A stretch of DNA of 64,000 nt, taken from NCBI GenBank assembly GCA_965249765.1, contig CBDFMR010000004.1, positions 124,001-188,000 on the forward strand, in the 5' to 3' direction. This stretch comes from CBDFMR01 sp965249765 (GTDB lineage: Bacteria; Bacteroidota; Bacteroidia; Chitinophagales; Saprospiraceae). Shown in pieces: positions 27,475-36,236 of this stretch. The notes under the pieces are model-generated. The model was not told where the DNA came from and did no database searches. It was given only the letters and a program-made list of their open reading frames with translations. A program made the position numbers and the translations under genes. Numbering within the stretch: position 1 is the first letter of the stretch; the number at the start of each line of letters is the position of its first letter.

Positions 27475-28914
27475 TGCCATTTCGTTGTTTTATTATTCAT
27501 CTTTCCAAACACCTATTTGAGCACCAATTAAAGTAGGTTGACCACCACTCCCTGCACTTCCGCTTGGTAAAGGTGGATTCTCCATATAAGGCATTCCGGA
27601 AGCATCTTGGAATGTGAGTTTTTTTCCTGGAATTTTTTCAAAAATTAAAACAAAAGAAGAACCTCCATAATTAAACATTCCCATTTCATCACCTTTTTTC
27701 ACTGTGGCACCTTGTATCATTTTATCACTAAATTGAACAGTAGAAACTTCACTCATTCCTAAAGGTATACAACAAACATGCCCATATTCTTCTGTTTTAA
27801 TAACAATTAAACCTCTTGCGTTTACTTGTGCTAAATAAGGTAAAGAAGCTGTAGTTGCTCCTCCAAAATCTGGAAGTACTAATTTATTAAAGAAACAGCC
27901 AGGAATAGGAAAAGGTGTAAATAAGACTTCTCCATTTACCGGAACCCACCAACGGTGAAAGTTGTAAGGATTTAAATAGGTTTGAAAAATAGAACCTCCT
28001 GTAAACATATCTACTAAATTGTAATTAGTAATAGTGTCTTGTTCTTCTTTTACAGAAGAACTTAAAATATCCGATAAAGAATATTTCATATCTTTTAACC
28101 AAAATACATCTTTTTTATTAACATTTCCACGCCATCTAAATAAAGAGCCATCATTTGCACTGTTTACAACTGCGTTATCATTTGGACTATCAATTGGTCT
28201 TGATTTTGAAGAATCTTTAAACTTTCTAGTGAAAAAAGAATTCCAAGACTTCCAATAAGGTAACGTTTCAGAGTCTTTTTCCCAGATTGGAAAATCGTAT
28301 TGTTTTTTTGCGGCAACTGAAAGCCATTGTTTTCCTTCTATTCTAAAACCAACATTAGAAGCTTTAGTGGCTAGAAATTTATTCCATTCTTTTAAAATAG
28401 TTGCCATTTTTTCGTTAAACATAGGTAAACGGAAAAGTTCCGATCCACTTAAAGTAGGATCTATCCCTACAACAAATGCAGAAAAAGGTAAGCCAACTAA
28501 CTCATCATTAATAAATGCAGGAGCGCGCTTTAAAATAGTATTAAAGGCATTTAATAAAGTGTACATGTCTTTAATTCTTGGTATAGTAACTCCATCCGCA
28601 GATTTTAAATGTGATTCTATAATATTTAGGTTTTCATCGCAAGCATTTTGTACTAAATATTTTACTACCGTATTGTTTTCGATAAAAACGCCTAATGCTT
28701 TTACAGAAGGATGCCATTCTATAAGTTCTGCGTTTAAAATTTCATCATAGTACATTTGCATACTTAGGCTTCCGTGCTTAGGTAACCAATTGCTTTGTAT
28801 AGCATAAGGAATTCTTGAATCAGTGTTTTCTTTTGTGTTCATCGTCTAAGAGATTTAATGATTTATTTTTTTTTAATTTTTGTTTCCGAATCAGTTCTGT
28901 CAATGAATGGCAAC
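27475..28914 (-). other. Integron-type gene cassette carrying a PSD-like gene
   Basis: On the minus strand the cassette opens with the R' box remainder TTGCCATTCATTG (28900-28913) and closes with AAATGGCA at 27475-27482. These are inverse complements (TGCCATT / AATGGCA), as expected for the two ends of one excised cassette circle. The cassette's own attC then continues into the intron array at 27474. One gene, same orientation, about 1.44 kb, which is large for a cassette. Confidence 0.75.
27493..28842 (-). CDS. Phosphatidylserine decarboxylase-like protein (PsiD-type, two-domain)
   Basis: A 449-residue protein. The N-terminal ~200 residues (WHPSVKALGVFIENN, AFVVGIDPTLSGSELFRLP) match the PSDC domain found in PsiD-like decarboxylases. 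The C-terminal half is the phosphatidylserine decarboxylase catalytic domain: SFFTRKF, YLNPYNFHRWWVPVNGEV (about residue 290) and GMFNYGGSSFVLIFEK (about residues 386-401). The GGSS matches the LGST-like site where proenzymes self-cleave to make the pyruvoyl cofactor. The substrate may be an aromatic amino acid or a lipid; it cannot be told. No membrane helix is evident. Its codon use is AT-rich compared with hut and paa genes, consistent with transfer as a cassette. Confidence 0.85.
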   Translation of the reverse strand: MNTKENTDSRIPYAIQSNWLPKHGSLSMQMYYDEILNAELIEWHPSVKALGVFIENNTVVKYLVQNACDENLNIIESHLKSADGVTIPRIKDMYTLLNAFNTILKRAPAFINDELVGLPFSAFVVGIDPTLSGSELFRLPMFNEKMATILKEWNKFLATKASNVGFRIEGKQWLSVAAKKQYDFPIWEKDSETLPYWKSWNSFFTRKFKDSSKSRPIDSPNDNAVVNSANDGSLFRWRGNVNKKDVFWLKDMKYSLSDILSSSVKEEQDTITNYNLVDMFTGGSIFQTYLNPYNFHRWWVPVNGEVLFTPFPIPGCFFNKLVLPDFGGATTASLPYLAQVNARGLIVIKTEEYGHVCCIPLGMSEVSTVQFSDKMIQGATVKKGDEMGMFNYGGSSFVLIFEKIPGKKLTFQDASGMPYMENPPLPSGSAGSGGQPTLIGAQIGVWKDE

Positions 28915-28968
28915 GTGTGCATATACGGCGGGCGGGCGCTTAGCCCGACTGATCGTTATATGCGGTGT
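28908..28968 (-). other. attC recombination site (interrupted by intron array 2)
   Basis: Read on the minus strand the remaining part runs from the intron junction: ACACCGCATATAACG, a GC-rich loop region, CGTATATGC, ACAC and the R' core GTTGCCA. The L arms GCATATA(A)CG / CGTATATGC pair perfectly except for one unpaired A, the extrahelical base typical of attC. The R'' core is completed across the intron array. Confidence 0.75.
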
Positions 28969-29578
28969 GTGTGCCCAGCATGGGCAGCTATGGTGAAAGA
29001 TAGCTATATATTCTAAAGGGTGCAAGTCCCTTGTGCGCCAGAGTGATATTTGGAAGTACTAGTAAGCTGCAAGGGCGATAGGGGTGACCCTTAGTCTGAA
29101 GGAAGCAGGACTACAAAGGTCAGTCCTAACGAACAGGAACTGGATACAGAGGCTATTATAGCTGGGTAAGCAAGCACACCTTTGTAATGCCCTAAGAATA
29201 CCAAAGGTTATAGTAGTAGATCCAGTAGGTATTGACTGAAAGAATAATGCCCTTACCTGGGGAGGTCTTGAATTAGGTTCGGTATTCCTATAGATCAAGA
29301 AGTCAGCCGAGGTCATAGTACCAAGAGTAACGAGTGAGGATTTCTAATACCATACCCTCTACGGTCTCACAACTGGGGAAGGACTGAACGAAGATCCGTT
29401 TGGAAATTCGATATGGAGTACATAAGTATAGCCATTTCTTAAAGTACAAACTACTCTAGAGTGGTGTAAAGAGCACCCTAGATTATGGGACTTCGAACCG
29501 CCGTATACGAGACCCGTACGTACGGTGGTGTGAGAGGTGCACCCCATCAGTTATCGCTGGTGGGGCCATCTACTCGAT
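28969..29578 (+). mobile_element. Group II intron, type A, copy A2
   Basis: 610 nt, GTGTGCCCAGC...CTACTCGAT, inserted after GCGGTGT in the attC site. Domain V carries the CGC triad (arms ACCGCCGTA/TACGGTGGT near 29498-29531). The domain VI stem differs from A1 but keeps pairing (CCCCATCAG / CTGGTGGGG), a compensatory change that supports a real structured RNA. Confidence 0.88.
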
Positions 29579-30214
29579 GTGTGCTGTGTAGTTTATTTAA
29601 AGATGGAGGTAGGCCCTCCGATAAGGGGATACAGGTCCACTTATCAAACAACTTCTGTAATTTATAAGAGGCAACTTTTATGGATGAATCGACAGGAGAA
29701 AAGGCCGAATTAAATCGGTCATGTATGGATAGGAGAGATGAGCGCAAGCGAACCTTTCGATGAAGTGGCGAAAAGACCAGTTGTTGTCAAAAATCGGGAC
29801 ATATCGAGGTTTCGATGAAGAGTACAGAAGTTACCTGTTTACGGTCTGTATGACAACCGTCATTCAGGAGGCATGACTCTTATCTAGGCTTTAGATGAGA
29901 ACCACAGGAAGCCTGTTGTAAATGTTAAATGGAAAGCACAATCGGAGAATGTCCGTTAGGCGATTACAAAAGTTGTAACAGGTGGCGGATCAACTCGTAG
30001 TAGTGATGAAACATCTGTAATGGAAGTGGAGCGAAGGGGTTGACATGCTCTGGATATTTTCATCTTGACAACCACTGGGCTTTCGTTCGGCTGGAATGAG
30101 CAAGTGATATGTCCTACTCTTTATAGAGTGAGTGTGAAGAGCCGTGTGAGTCGAGAGGTTCACGCACGGTTCTGTGAGAGGTTTGGGGGTGAGATTCCCC
30201 CTTACCTACTCGAT
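29579..30214 (+). mobile_element. Group II intron, type B, copy B3
   Basis: 636 nt ORF-less copy, starts GTGTGCTGTGTAG directly at the A2 end and ends CTACTCGAT (last base T where other B copies have C). Domain V with AGC triad is intact. Confidence 0.87.
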
Positions 30215-32077
30215 GTGTGCTGTGTAGTTTATTTAAAGATGGAGGTAGGCCCTCCGATAAGGGGATACAGGTCCACTTATCAAACAACTTCTGTAATTTA
30301 TAAGAGGCAACTTTTATGGATGAAGCGACAGGAGAAAAGGCCGAATTAAATCGGTCATGTATGGATAGGAGAGATGAGCGCAAGCGAACCTTTCGATGAA
30401 GTGGCGAAAAGACCAGTTGTTGTCAAAAATCGGGACATATCGAGGTTTCGATGAAGAGTACAGAAGTTACCTGTTTACGGTCTGTATGACAACCGTCATT
30501 AAGGAGGCATGACTCCTATCCAGGCTTTAGCTGAGAACCACAGGAAGCCTGTTGTAAATGTTAAATGGAAAGCACAATCGGAGAATGTCCGTTAGGCGAT
30601 TACAAAAGTTGCAACAGGTGGCGGATTAAGCCGTAGTAGTGATGAAGTGTTTGTAATGAATATGAAGCGAAGGGCTTAAGTTGAACAGTTTTATTATTTA
30701 AGGACAACTTAAAATTTAAGGATGATTTTTAAAGAAGAAACAAAGTCTATCCCAATTACCAAAGAGATGGTATGGGCAGCGTACAAGAAGATTCGTCAAA
30801 ATGGTGAAGGATCAGGAGTAGATAGTTTAAGTCTGTCAGAATTTGAGAAAGTTCGAAGAAAAGAACTGTACAAGATTTGGAACAGGCTATCATCAGGAAG
30901 TTATTTTCCACAGATGGTAAAGCGAGTGCAAATTCCGAAAGGAAAGGGAAAGTTGCGACCATTAGGGATACCTACGGTTAGTGACAGAATAGCACAGCAG
31001 GTAATCAAAACTTATCTAGAACCAAGATTGGAATTAGAATTTATGGAATGCTCTTACGGGTATAGACCTGGAAGAGGGGCACATGGAGCAATCGAGAAAG
31101 TTAGGAAAAATGTACGGAAATATCCGTGGGTTATAGATCTGGATATCCAACAATTTTTTGAGAACGTGGATCATGCATTGCTGCAAAAGGCATTGTCTAG
31201 ACATGTTTCAGAAAAATGGGTATTGATGTACATAGACCGCTGGCTCACCAGTCCTATTCTTTTAGAAGATGGACGAGTGCAAGAGTCAAGAGGCTTGGGT
31301 ACACCACAAGGCGGCGTAATAAGTCCGCTGTTGTCAAATCTGTATTTGCATTATAGCATAGACAGATGGATGCAAATCTATTATCCAAAAGTGGAAATGG
31401 TACGATATGCTGATGATCTTATAATCCATTGTGGTAGTCAATTAGAATGCGAAGAAATTTTAAGTAGATTAAAAGAACGTCTATTGGACTGTGGGCTTAC
31501 AGCCCACTCAGAAAAGACGAAAGATAGTATACTGCAAGAAGGACGGACGTAATTTAAGAGGCCATCCAGTACAATTTGATTTTCTTGGGTTTAGCTTTCA
31601 ACCATTAAGGATGCGTTTGAAAAGGGGCGGAAGTTTTCTCCAATTCGATTGTAAGATGATCCGTAAATCTAAGAAACGGATACTGAAGACTCTGAGCGAA
31701 TTGGCATTTCATAAGAAGAGTCGACTGAAGATTCAAGATTTAGCAAAGATGTTAAATCCAAAGATTAGAGGGTGGGCAAACTACTATGGAAGAGTCAGCA
31801 GAAAGAGTCTTACACCAGTATTGTATCACCTACATCATCGAATCATCAAATGGGTATTAAATAAGTATAAGGGATTTAAAGGGAGTAAGATTAAAGCTAT
31901 CAACTGGCTGCGAAGAATACTCAAATTTTATCCCAACATATTCTACCATTGGCAACTGGGTTATAAGTTCATGAAGACTTAGGAACCAAGACCGTTCAAT
32001 AAGAGCCGTATGATGGGAGACTATCACGTACGGTTCTGTGAGAGGTTTGGGGGTGAAATTCCCCTTGCCTACTCGAC
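30215..32077 (+). mobile_element. Group II intron, type C, copy C1 (RT-encoding, 1863 nt)
   Basis: The 5' ~400 nt match type B almost base for base. Divergence begins around the segment GGCGGATTAAGCCGTAG (about 30618), after which domain IV holds a reverse transcriptase/maturase ORF. Domain V (GAGCCGTA, TGAT, 8-nt loop, ATCA, CG, TACGGTTC) and the end CTACTCGAC are canonical. It is the last intron of array 2 (A-B-C) and touches the 3' exon, which begins TGTAGATAGGCC. Confidence 0.9.
30722..31982 (+). pseudogene. ltrA: Group II intron reverse transcriptase/maturase (C1), frameshifted
   Basis: The ATG at 30722 opens the RT: GEGSGVDSLSLSEFEKVR, RVQIPKGKGKLRPLGIPTVS, SYGYRPGRG, VIDLDIQQFFENVDH, TPQGGVISPLLSNLYLHY and the catalytic VRYADDLIIHC. 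After HSEKTK the frame is lost. Compared with copy C2 (GACGAAGATAG), C1 has one extra A (GACGAAAGATAG, about 31517-31528). The remainder (FDFLGFSFQPLRMRLKRGG, then the maturase segment NPKIRGWANYYGRVSRKSL) is in another frame and ends at 31982. Repaired length is about 419 residues with RT and maturase (X/thumb) domains but no HNH endonuclease. Confidence 0.92.
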
Positions 32078-32094
32078 TGTAGATAGGCCTTCTT

Positions 32095-32481
32095 CTACGC
32101 TGGTTGCAGTTCTGTTGAACTTAATTCTTTACCAATTTTACGTATCTCCTTTTCGATTTTTGCTACTTGTTTAATACTTGGAAATTTGATCCCTTTTGAA
32201 TACTGCCTTAAGAGGCTTGAATTCATCCCAATCCTATTTGCAAGAGTTGTTATGTTTATGTAATTGTTTAGTTTAAAAAACTCTTGAATATCCATAACCA
32301 GTTCAAGTTCAAACTCCGGTATTGGTTTGCCCTTCACCTCAAAGTATAGACTAACAGCATCTTTTGTGTTTTCAATAAGCTCGGATATGGAATCACCACT
32401 TGAAAAAATAGATTTAAGCTTGTCTAATTGGCCCCAAAATCCATCACCGTTTTTTTCTATTATTAATTTGTAATGCTTCAT
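32095..32481 (-). CDS. hicB: HicB-family antitoxin
   Basis: A 128-residue protein starting at an ATG that overlaps the hicA stop by 4 bp. The N-terminal half is the partly degraded RNase H-like HicB fold (KLIIEKNGDGFWGQLDKLKS, then SISELIENTKDAVSLYFE). The C-terminal half is a helix-turn-helix (NITTLANRIGMNSSLLRQYS) that would bind the operator. HicB binds and neutralises HicA and represses its own operon. The toxin-first order hicA-hicB is typical. The stop lies 17 bp from the intron junction. Confidence 0.9.
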   Translation of the reverse strand: MKHYKLIIEKNGDGFWGQLDKLKSIFSSGDSISELIENTKDAVSLYFEVKGKPIPEFELELVMDIQEFFKLNNYINITTLANRIGMNSSLLRQYSKGIKFPSIKQVAKIEKEIRKIGKELSSTELQPA

Positions 32482-32663
32482 TTTAATCCTGCTTGTTTAA
32501 GAATTCTGTTTGCCGTTCCGGTTGGTACTTCTTTCCCACGATGATATGGGAAGACTAATATTCCGTCTACACCATCTTTAGTGAGTATTTTATGACTTCC
32601 TTTTTGCCGAATCTCTCGCCAACCATTCTGTTTCAGCATTTTATACAATTTGTCACACTTCAT
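32478..32663 (-). CDS. hicA: HicA-family mRNA interferase toxin
   Basis: A 61-residue protein of the normal HicA length with the double-stranded RNA-binding-like fold. The motif REIRQKGSHKILTKDG carries the catalytic His (about residue 25), and HRGKEVPTGTANRILKQAGL is the usual C-terminus. It cleaves mRNA ribosome-independently. I choose the start MKCDKLYKMLKQNGW at 32663; another ATG lies six bases upstream. It overlaps hicB by 4 bp. As a cassette TA pair it likely stabilises the array. Confidence 0.92.
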   Translation of the reverse strand: MKCDKLYKMLKQNGWREIRQKGSHKILTKDGVDGILVFPYHRGKEVPTGTANRILKQAGLK

Positions 32664-32713
32664 ATTCAAAGGTAACGTATTTGTTACTTAATTACAAGCG
32701 TTTGTCTTTTCCT

Positions 32714-32770
32714 GGCTTATCTACAACGTATAATTGTAAGCGGAGTACGACCAGAGGGAGTATTCCGTCT
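32714..32770 (-). other. Truncated attC site joined directly to intron A3
   Basis: The R' half remains (minus strand: ATTATACGTTGTAGATAAGCC shortened here to its core ACGTTGTAG) with some of the inner arms, but instead of reaching an intron 5' end it runs into the interior of a type A intron at TATTCCTATAGATC. The rest of this attC and the first ~290 nt of the intron are missing. Confidence 0.6.
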
Positions 32771-33090
32771 TATTCCTATAGATCAAGAAGTCAGCCGAGG
32801 TCATAGTACCAAGAGTAACGAGTGAGGATTTCTAATACCATACCCTCTACGGTCTCACAACTTGGGAAGGACTGAACGAAGATCCGTTTGGAAATTCGAT
32901 ATGGAATACATAATAGTATAGCCATATCATAAATTACAGACTACTCATGAGTGGTGTAAAGAGCGCGATTGATTATGGGTTTTCGAACCGCCGTATACAG
33001 CCTGTCCGGCTAATGGTGGGAAGACCCGTACGTATGGTGGTGTGAGAGGCGCACCCCATCAACGACAGTTGGTGGGGCCGTCTACTCGAT
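32771..33090 (+). mobile_element. Group II intron, type A, copy A3 (5'-truncated)
   Basis: It corresponds to the last ~320 nt of type A, starting at CTATAGATCAAGAAGTCAGC. Domain V keeps its outer arms but carries a 24-nt insertion (32998-33021, CAGCCTGTCCGGCTAATGG...) absent from the other A copies. It lacks domain I, so it cannot splice by itself. It ends CTACTCGAT directly before B4. Confidence 0.85.
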
Positions 33091-33724
33091 GTGTGCTGTG
33101 TAGTTTATTTAAAGATGGAGGTAGGCCCTCCGATAAGGGGATACAGGTCCACTTATCAAACAACTTCTGTAATTTATAAGAGGCAACTTTTATGGATGAA
33201 GCGACAGGAGAAAAGGCCGAATTAAATCGGTCATGTATGGATAGGAGAGATGAGCGCAAGCGAACCTTTCGATGAAGTGGCGAAAAGACCAGTTGTTGTC
33301 AAAAATCGGGACATATCGAGGTTTCGATGAAGAGTACAGAAGTTACCTGTTTACGGTCTGTATGACAACCGTCATTCAGGAGGCATGACTCTTATCTAGG
33401 CTTTAGCTGAGAACCACAGGAAGCCTGTTGTAAATGTTAAATGGAAAGCACAATCGGAGAATGTCCGTTAGGCGATTACAAAAGTTGTAACAGGTGGCGG
33501 ATCAACTCGTAGTAGTGATGAAACATCTGTAATGGAAGTGGAGCGAAGGGGTTGACATGCTCTGGATATTTTCATCTTGACAACCACCGGGCTTTCGTTC
33601 GGCTGGAATGAGCAAGTGATATGTCCTACTCTTTATAGAGTGAGTGTGAAGAGCCGTGTGAGTCGAGAGGTTCACGTACGGTTCTGTGAGAGGTTAGGGG
33701 TGAAATTCCCCTTGCCTACTCGAC
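33091..33724 (+). mobile_element. Group II intron, type B, copy B4
   Basis: 634 nt ORF-less type B, ending CTACTCGAC. Its last ~60 nt (AGGTTAGGGGTGAAATTCCCC) match copy C2 more closely than the other B copies, suggesting gene conversion between types. The 3' exon begins TAGGCGC. Confidence 0.86.
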
Positions 33725-34330
33725 TAGGCGCTTTTGTTATTCTTTTATTTTGGTCAAGATAGCAATTGCAGTTCTCTTAACTTCTTGATTTTTATCGAAT
33801 TTAGCAATATGAGAGAGAATGTCCAACGATTCAATTTTGCTTGTTGCTAATTGTCTAATATTAGAAGACTTATCAAAGTAAGCGATATGTTTGAGAAAGG
33901 ATTCACTACTTATTTTATTGGTTGCAATGTATCTAATCTCTTCATCTTTGTCAAAGTATGCTATGTGTTTAAGGAAACCTTCTTTACTAATTTTTTCTGT
34001 TGCTAGTTTTCTGACAGTAGCGCACGAATCAAAATATGCTATGTGTTTTAAGACTTCTTCGTCTTTAAGCTTTTTAACGACCTCTAGTCTATTTAAAGAG
34101 TCCTTGTCAAAATAGGCAATATGTTTCAATGTAGAATTTAATCCTTCATTATTGTCAGGAATTGTTTGACTATTCTCATTTTTCAATTCCGATACAATTT
34201 GCTTATTAGTTGAACAAGAAATACAGAAAGTAATAAGGAGGATTGCAATTGTAATTTGTAGATTTTTTTTCATTTTATTAATTTTTATGTTTTAGTTTTC
34301 GGTTTTGTCAGGAACTTCAATTGCGCCTAA
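33725..34330 (-). other. Integron-type gene cassette carrying a repeat lipoprotein gene
   Basis: On the minus strand it opens with TTAGGCGCAATTG (R' core GTTAGGC, 34325-34331) and closes with GCGCCTA at 33725-33731. TAGGCGC and GCGCCTA are exact inverse complements, and R'' (GCCTAAC) / R' (GTTAGGC) match the RYYYAAC / GTTRRRY consensus fully. It carries one gene in the common cassette orientation. Confidence 0.8.
33737..34273 (-). CDS. Lipoprotein with five HEAT-like ~29-residue repeats
   Basis: A 178-residue protein with a lipoprotein signal (ITIAILLITFCISCS, Cys about residue 20). Five repeats follow with the consensus FLKHIAYFDK-x-x-x-IR-x-LAT-x-KI-S-x-E (LKHIAYFDKDSLNRL, LKHIAYFDSCATVRKLA, LKHIAYFDKDEEIRYIA, LKHIAYFDKSSNIRQLA, LSHIAKFDKNQEVKRTA). 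The pattern resembles short helical HEAT-type scaffolds, and the repeat cores are strikingly identical. It would be anchored to a membrane facing the periplasm or outside. No function is recognised. It is the sole gene of its cassette. Confidence 0.82.
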   Translation of the reverse strand: MKKNLQITIAILLITFCISCSTNKQIVSELKNENSQTIPDNNEGLNSTLKHIAYFDKDSLNRLEVVKKLKDEEVLKHIAYFDSCATVRKLATEKISKEGFLKHIAYFDKDEEIRYIATNKISSESFLKHIAYFDKSSNIRQLATSKIESLDILSHIAKFDKNQEVKRTAIAILTKIKE

Positions 34331-34387
34331 CACGTATCTGATAAGAGGAGGACGCAGCGATAGCAAGTCTTACATTTTACACATTGT
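34323..34387 (-). other. attC recombination site (interrupted by intron array 4)
   Basis: The retained half begins at the intron junction on the minus strand (ACAATGTGTAAAATG) and ends at R' GTTAGGCGC. With R'' GCGCCTA|AC across the introns the site is about 72 nt. The outer R arms are perfect; the inner arms pair less well than in the attC at 28908. Confidence 0.72.
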
Positions 34388-34993
34388 GTGTGCCCAGCAT
34401 GGGCAGCTATCGCAAGATAGCTATATATTCTAGAGGGTGAAAGTCCCTTGTGCGCCAGTTTGACAACTGGAAGCATTAGTAAGCTGCAAGGGCGATAGGG
34501 GTGACCCTTAGTCTGAAGGAAGCAGGACTACAAAGGTCAGTCCTAACGAACAGGAACTGGATACAGAGGCTATTATAGCTGGGTAAGCAAGCACACCTTT
34601 GTAATGCCCTAAGAATACCAAAGGTTATAGTAGTAGATCCAGTAGGTATTGACTGAAAGAATAATGCCCTTACCTGGGGAGGTCTTGAATTAGGTTCGGT
34701 ATTCCTATAGATCAAGAAGTCAGCCGAGGTCATAGTACCAAGAGTAGCGAGTGAGGATTTCTAATACCATACCCTCTACGGTCTCACAACTGGGGAAGGA
34801 CTGAACGAAGATCCGCTTGAAAATTCGATATGGAGTACATAAGTATAGCCATTTCTTAAAGTACAAACTACTCTAGAGTGGTGTAAAGAGCACCCTAGAT
34901 TATGGGACTTCGAACCGCCGTATACGAGACCCGTACGTACGGTGGTGTGAGAGGTGCACTGGCGATCATTCGGTCGTCAGCCACCTACTCGAT
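34388..34993 (+). mobile_element. Group II intron, type A, copy A4 (variant domain VI)
   Basis: 606 nt, inserted after ACATTGT. The body matches A2 closely, but the domain VI hairpin is replaced by an unrelated stem (TGGC...GCCA around 34959-34983) before CTACTCGAT. Domain V with the CGC triad is intact. Confidence 0.86.
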
Positions 34994-35601
34994 GTGTGCC
35001 CAGCATGGGCAGCTATCGCAAGATAGCTATATATTCTAGAGGGTGAAAGTCCCTTGTGCGCCAGTTTGACAACTGGAAGCATTAGTAAGCTGCAAGGGCG
35101 TAGGGGGTGACCCTTGGTCTGAAGGAAGCAGGACTACAAAGGTCGGACCTAACGAACAGGAACTAGATACAGAGGCTATTATAGCTGGGTAAGCAAGCAC
35201 AACTTTGTAAAGCCCAATGAATAACCAAAAGCTATTGTAGTAGATCTAGTAGGTGTCGACTGAAAGAATTTGCTCTTACCTGGGGAGGTCTTGAATTAGG
35301 TTCGGTATTCCTATAGATCAAGAAGTCAGCCGAGGTCATAGTACCAAAAGTAACGAGTGAGGATTGCTAATACCATACCCTCGAAGGACTCACAACTGGG
35401 GAAGGACTGAACGAAGATCCGTTTGGAAATTCGATATGGAGTACATAAGTAAAGCCATTTCTTAAAGTACAAACTACTCTAGAGTGGTGTAAAGAGCACC
35501 CTAGATTATGGGACTTCGAACCGCCGTATACGAGAACCGTACGTACGGTGGTGTGAGAGGCGCACCCCATCAACGACAGCTGGTGGGGCCGTCTACTCGA
35601 T
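34994..35601 (+). mobile_element. Group II intron, type A, copy A5 (diverged)
   Basis: A second A copy starting on the base after A4. It is the most diverged full-length A copy (for instance GGGCGTAGGGGGTGACCC and AATGAATAACCAAAAGC in the middle). This shows the tandem is not a recent simple duplication of A4. It ends CTACTCGAT. Confidence 0.86.
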
Positions 35602-36236
35602 GTGTGCTGTGTAGTTTATTTAAAGATGGAGGTAGGTCCTCCGATAAGGGGATACAGGTCCACTTATCAAACAACTTCTGTAATTTATAAGAGGCAACTT
35701 TTATGGATGAAGCGACAGGAGAAAAGGCCGAATTAAATCGGTCATGTATGGATAGGAGAGATGATCGCAAGCGAACCTTTCGATGAAGTGGCGAAAAGAC
35801 CAGTTGTTGTCAAAAATCGGGACATATCGAGGTTTCGATGAAGAGTACAGAAGTTACCTGTTTACGGTCTGTATGACAACCGTCATTCAGGAGGCATGAC
35901 TCTTATCTAGGCTTTAGATGAGAACCACAGGAAGCCTGTTGTAAATGTTAAATGGAAAGCACAATCGGAGAATGTCCGTTATGCGATTACAAAAGTTGTA
36001 ACAGGTGGCGGATCAACTCGTAGTAGTGATGAAACATCTGTAATGGAAGTGGAGCGAAGGGGTTGACATGCTCTGGATATTTTCATCTTGACAACCACCG
36101 GGATTTCGTTCGGCTGGAATGAGCAAGTGATATGTCCTACTCTTTATAGAGTGAGTGTGAAGAGCCGTGTGAGTCGAGAGGTTCACGCACGGTTCTGTGA
36201 GAGGTTTGGGGGTGAGATTCCCCTTGCCTACTCGAC
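35602..36236 (+). mobile_element. Group II intron, type B, copy B5
   Basis: 635 nt ORF-less type B with intact domain V (AGC triad), between A5 and C2 without spacers, ending CTACTCGAC. Confidence 0.87.

Larger units (their letters stand above)
32078..32726 (-). other. Integron-type gene cassette carrying hicAB
   Basis: On the minus strand it opens with TTGTAGATAAGCC (after the G of the attC R' core, 32714-32726) and closes with GGCCTATCTACA at 32078-32089. TGTAGATA and TATCTACA are inverse complements, the expected cassette-end signature. It holds a toxin-antitoxin pair, a very common integron cassette cargo, in the same orientation as the other cassettes. Confidence 0.75.
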
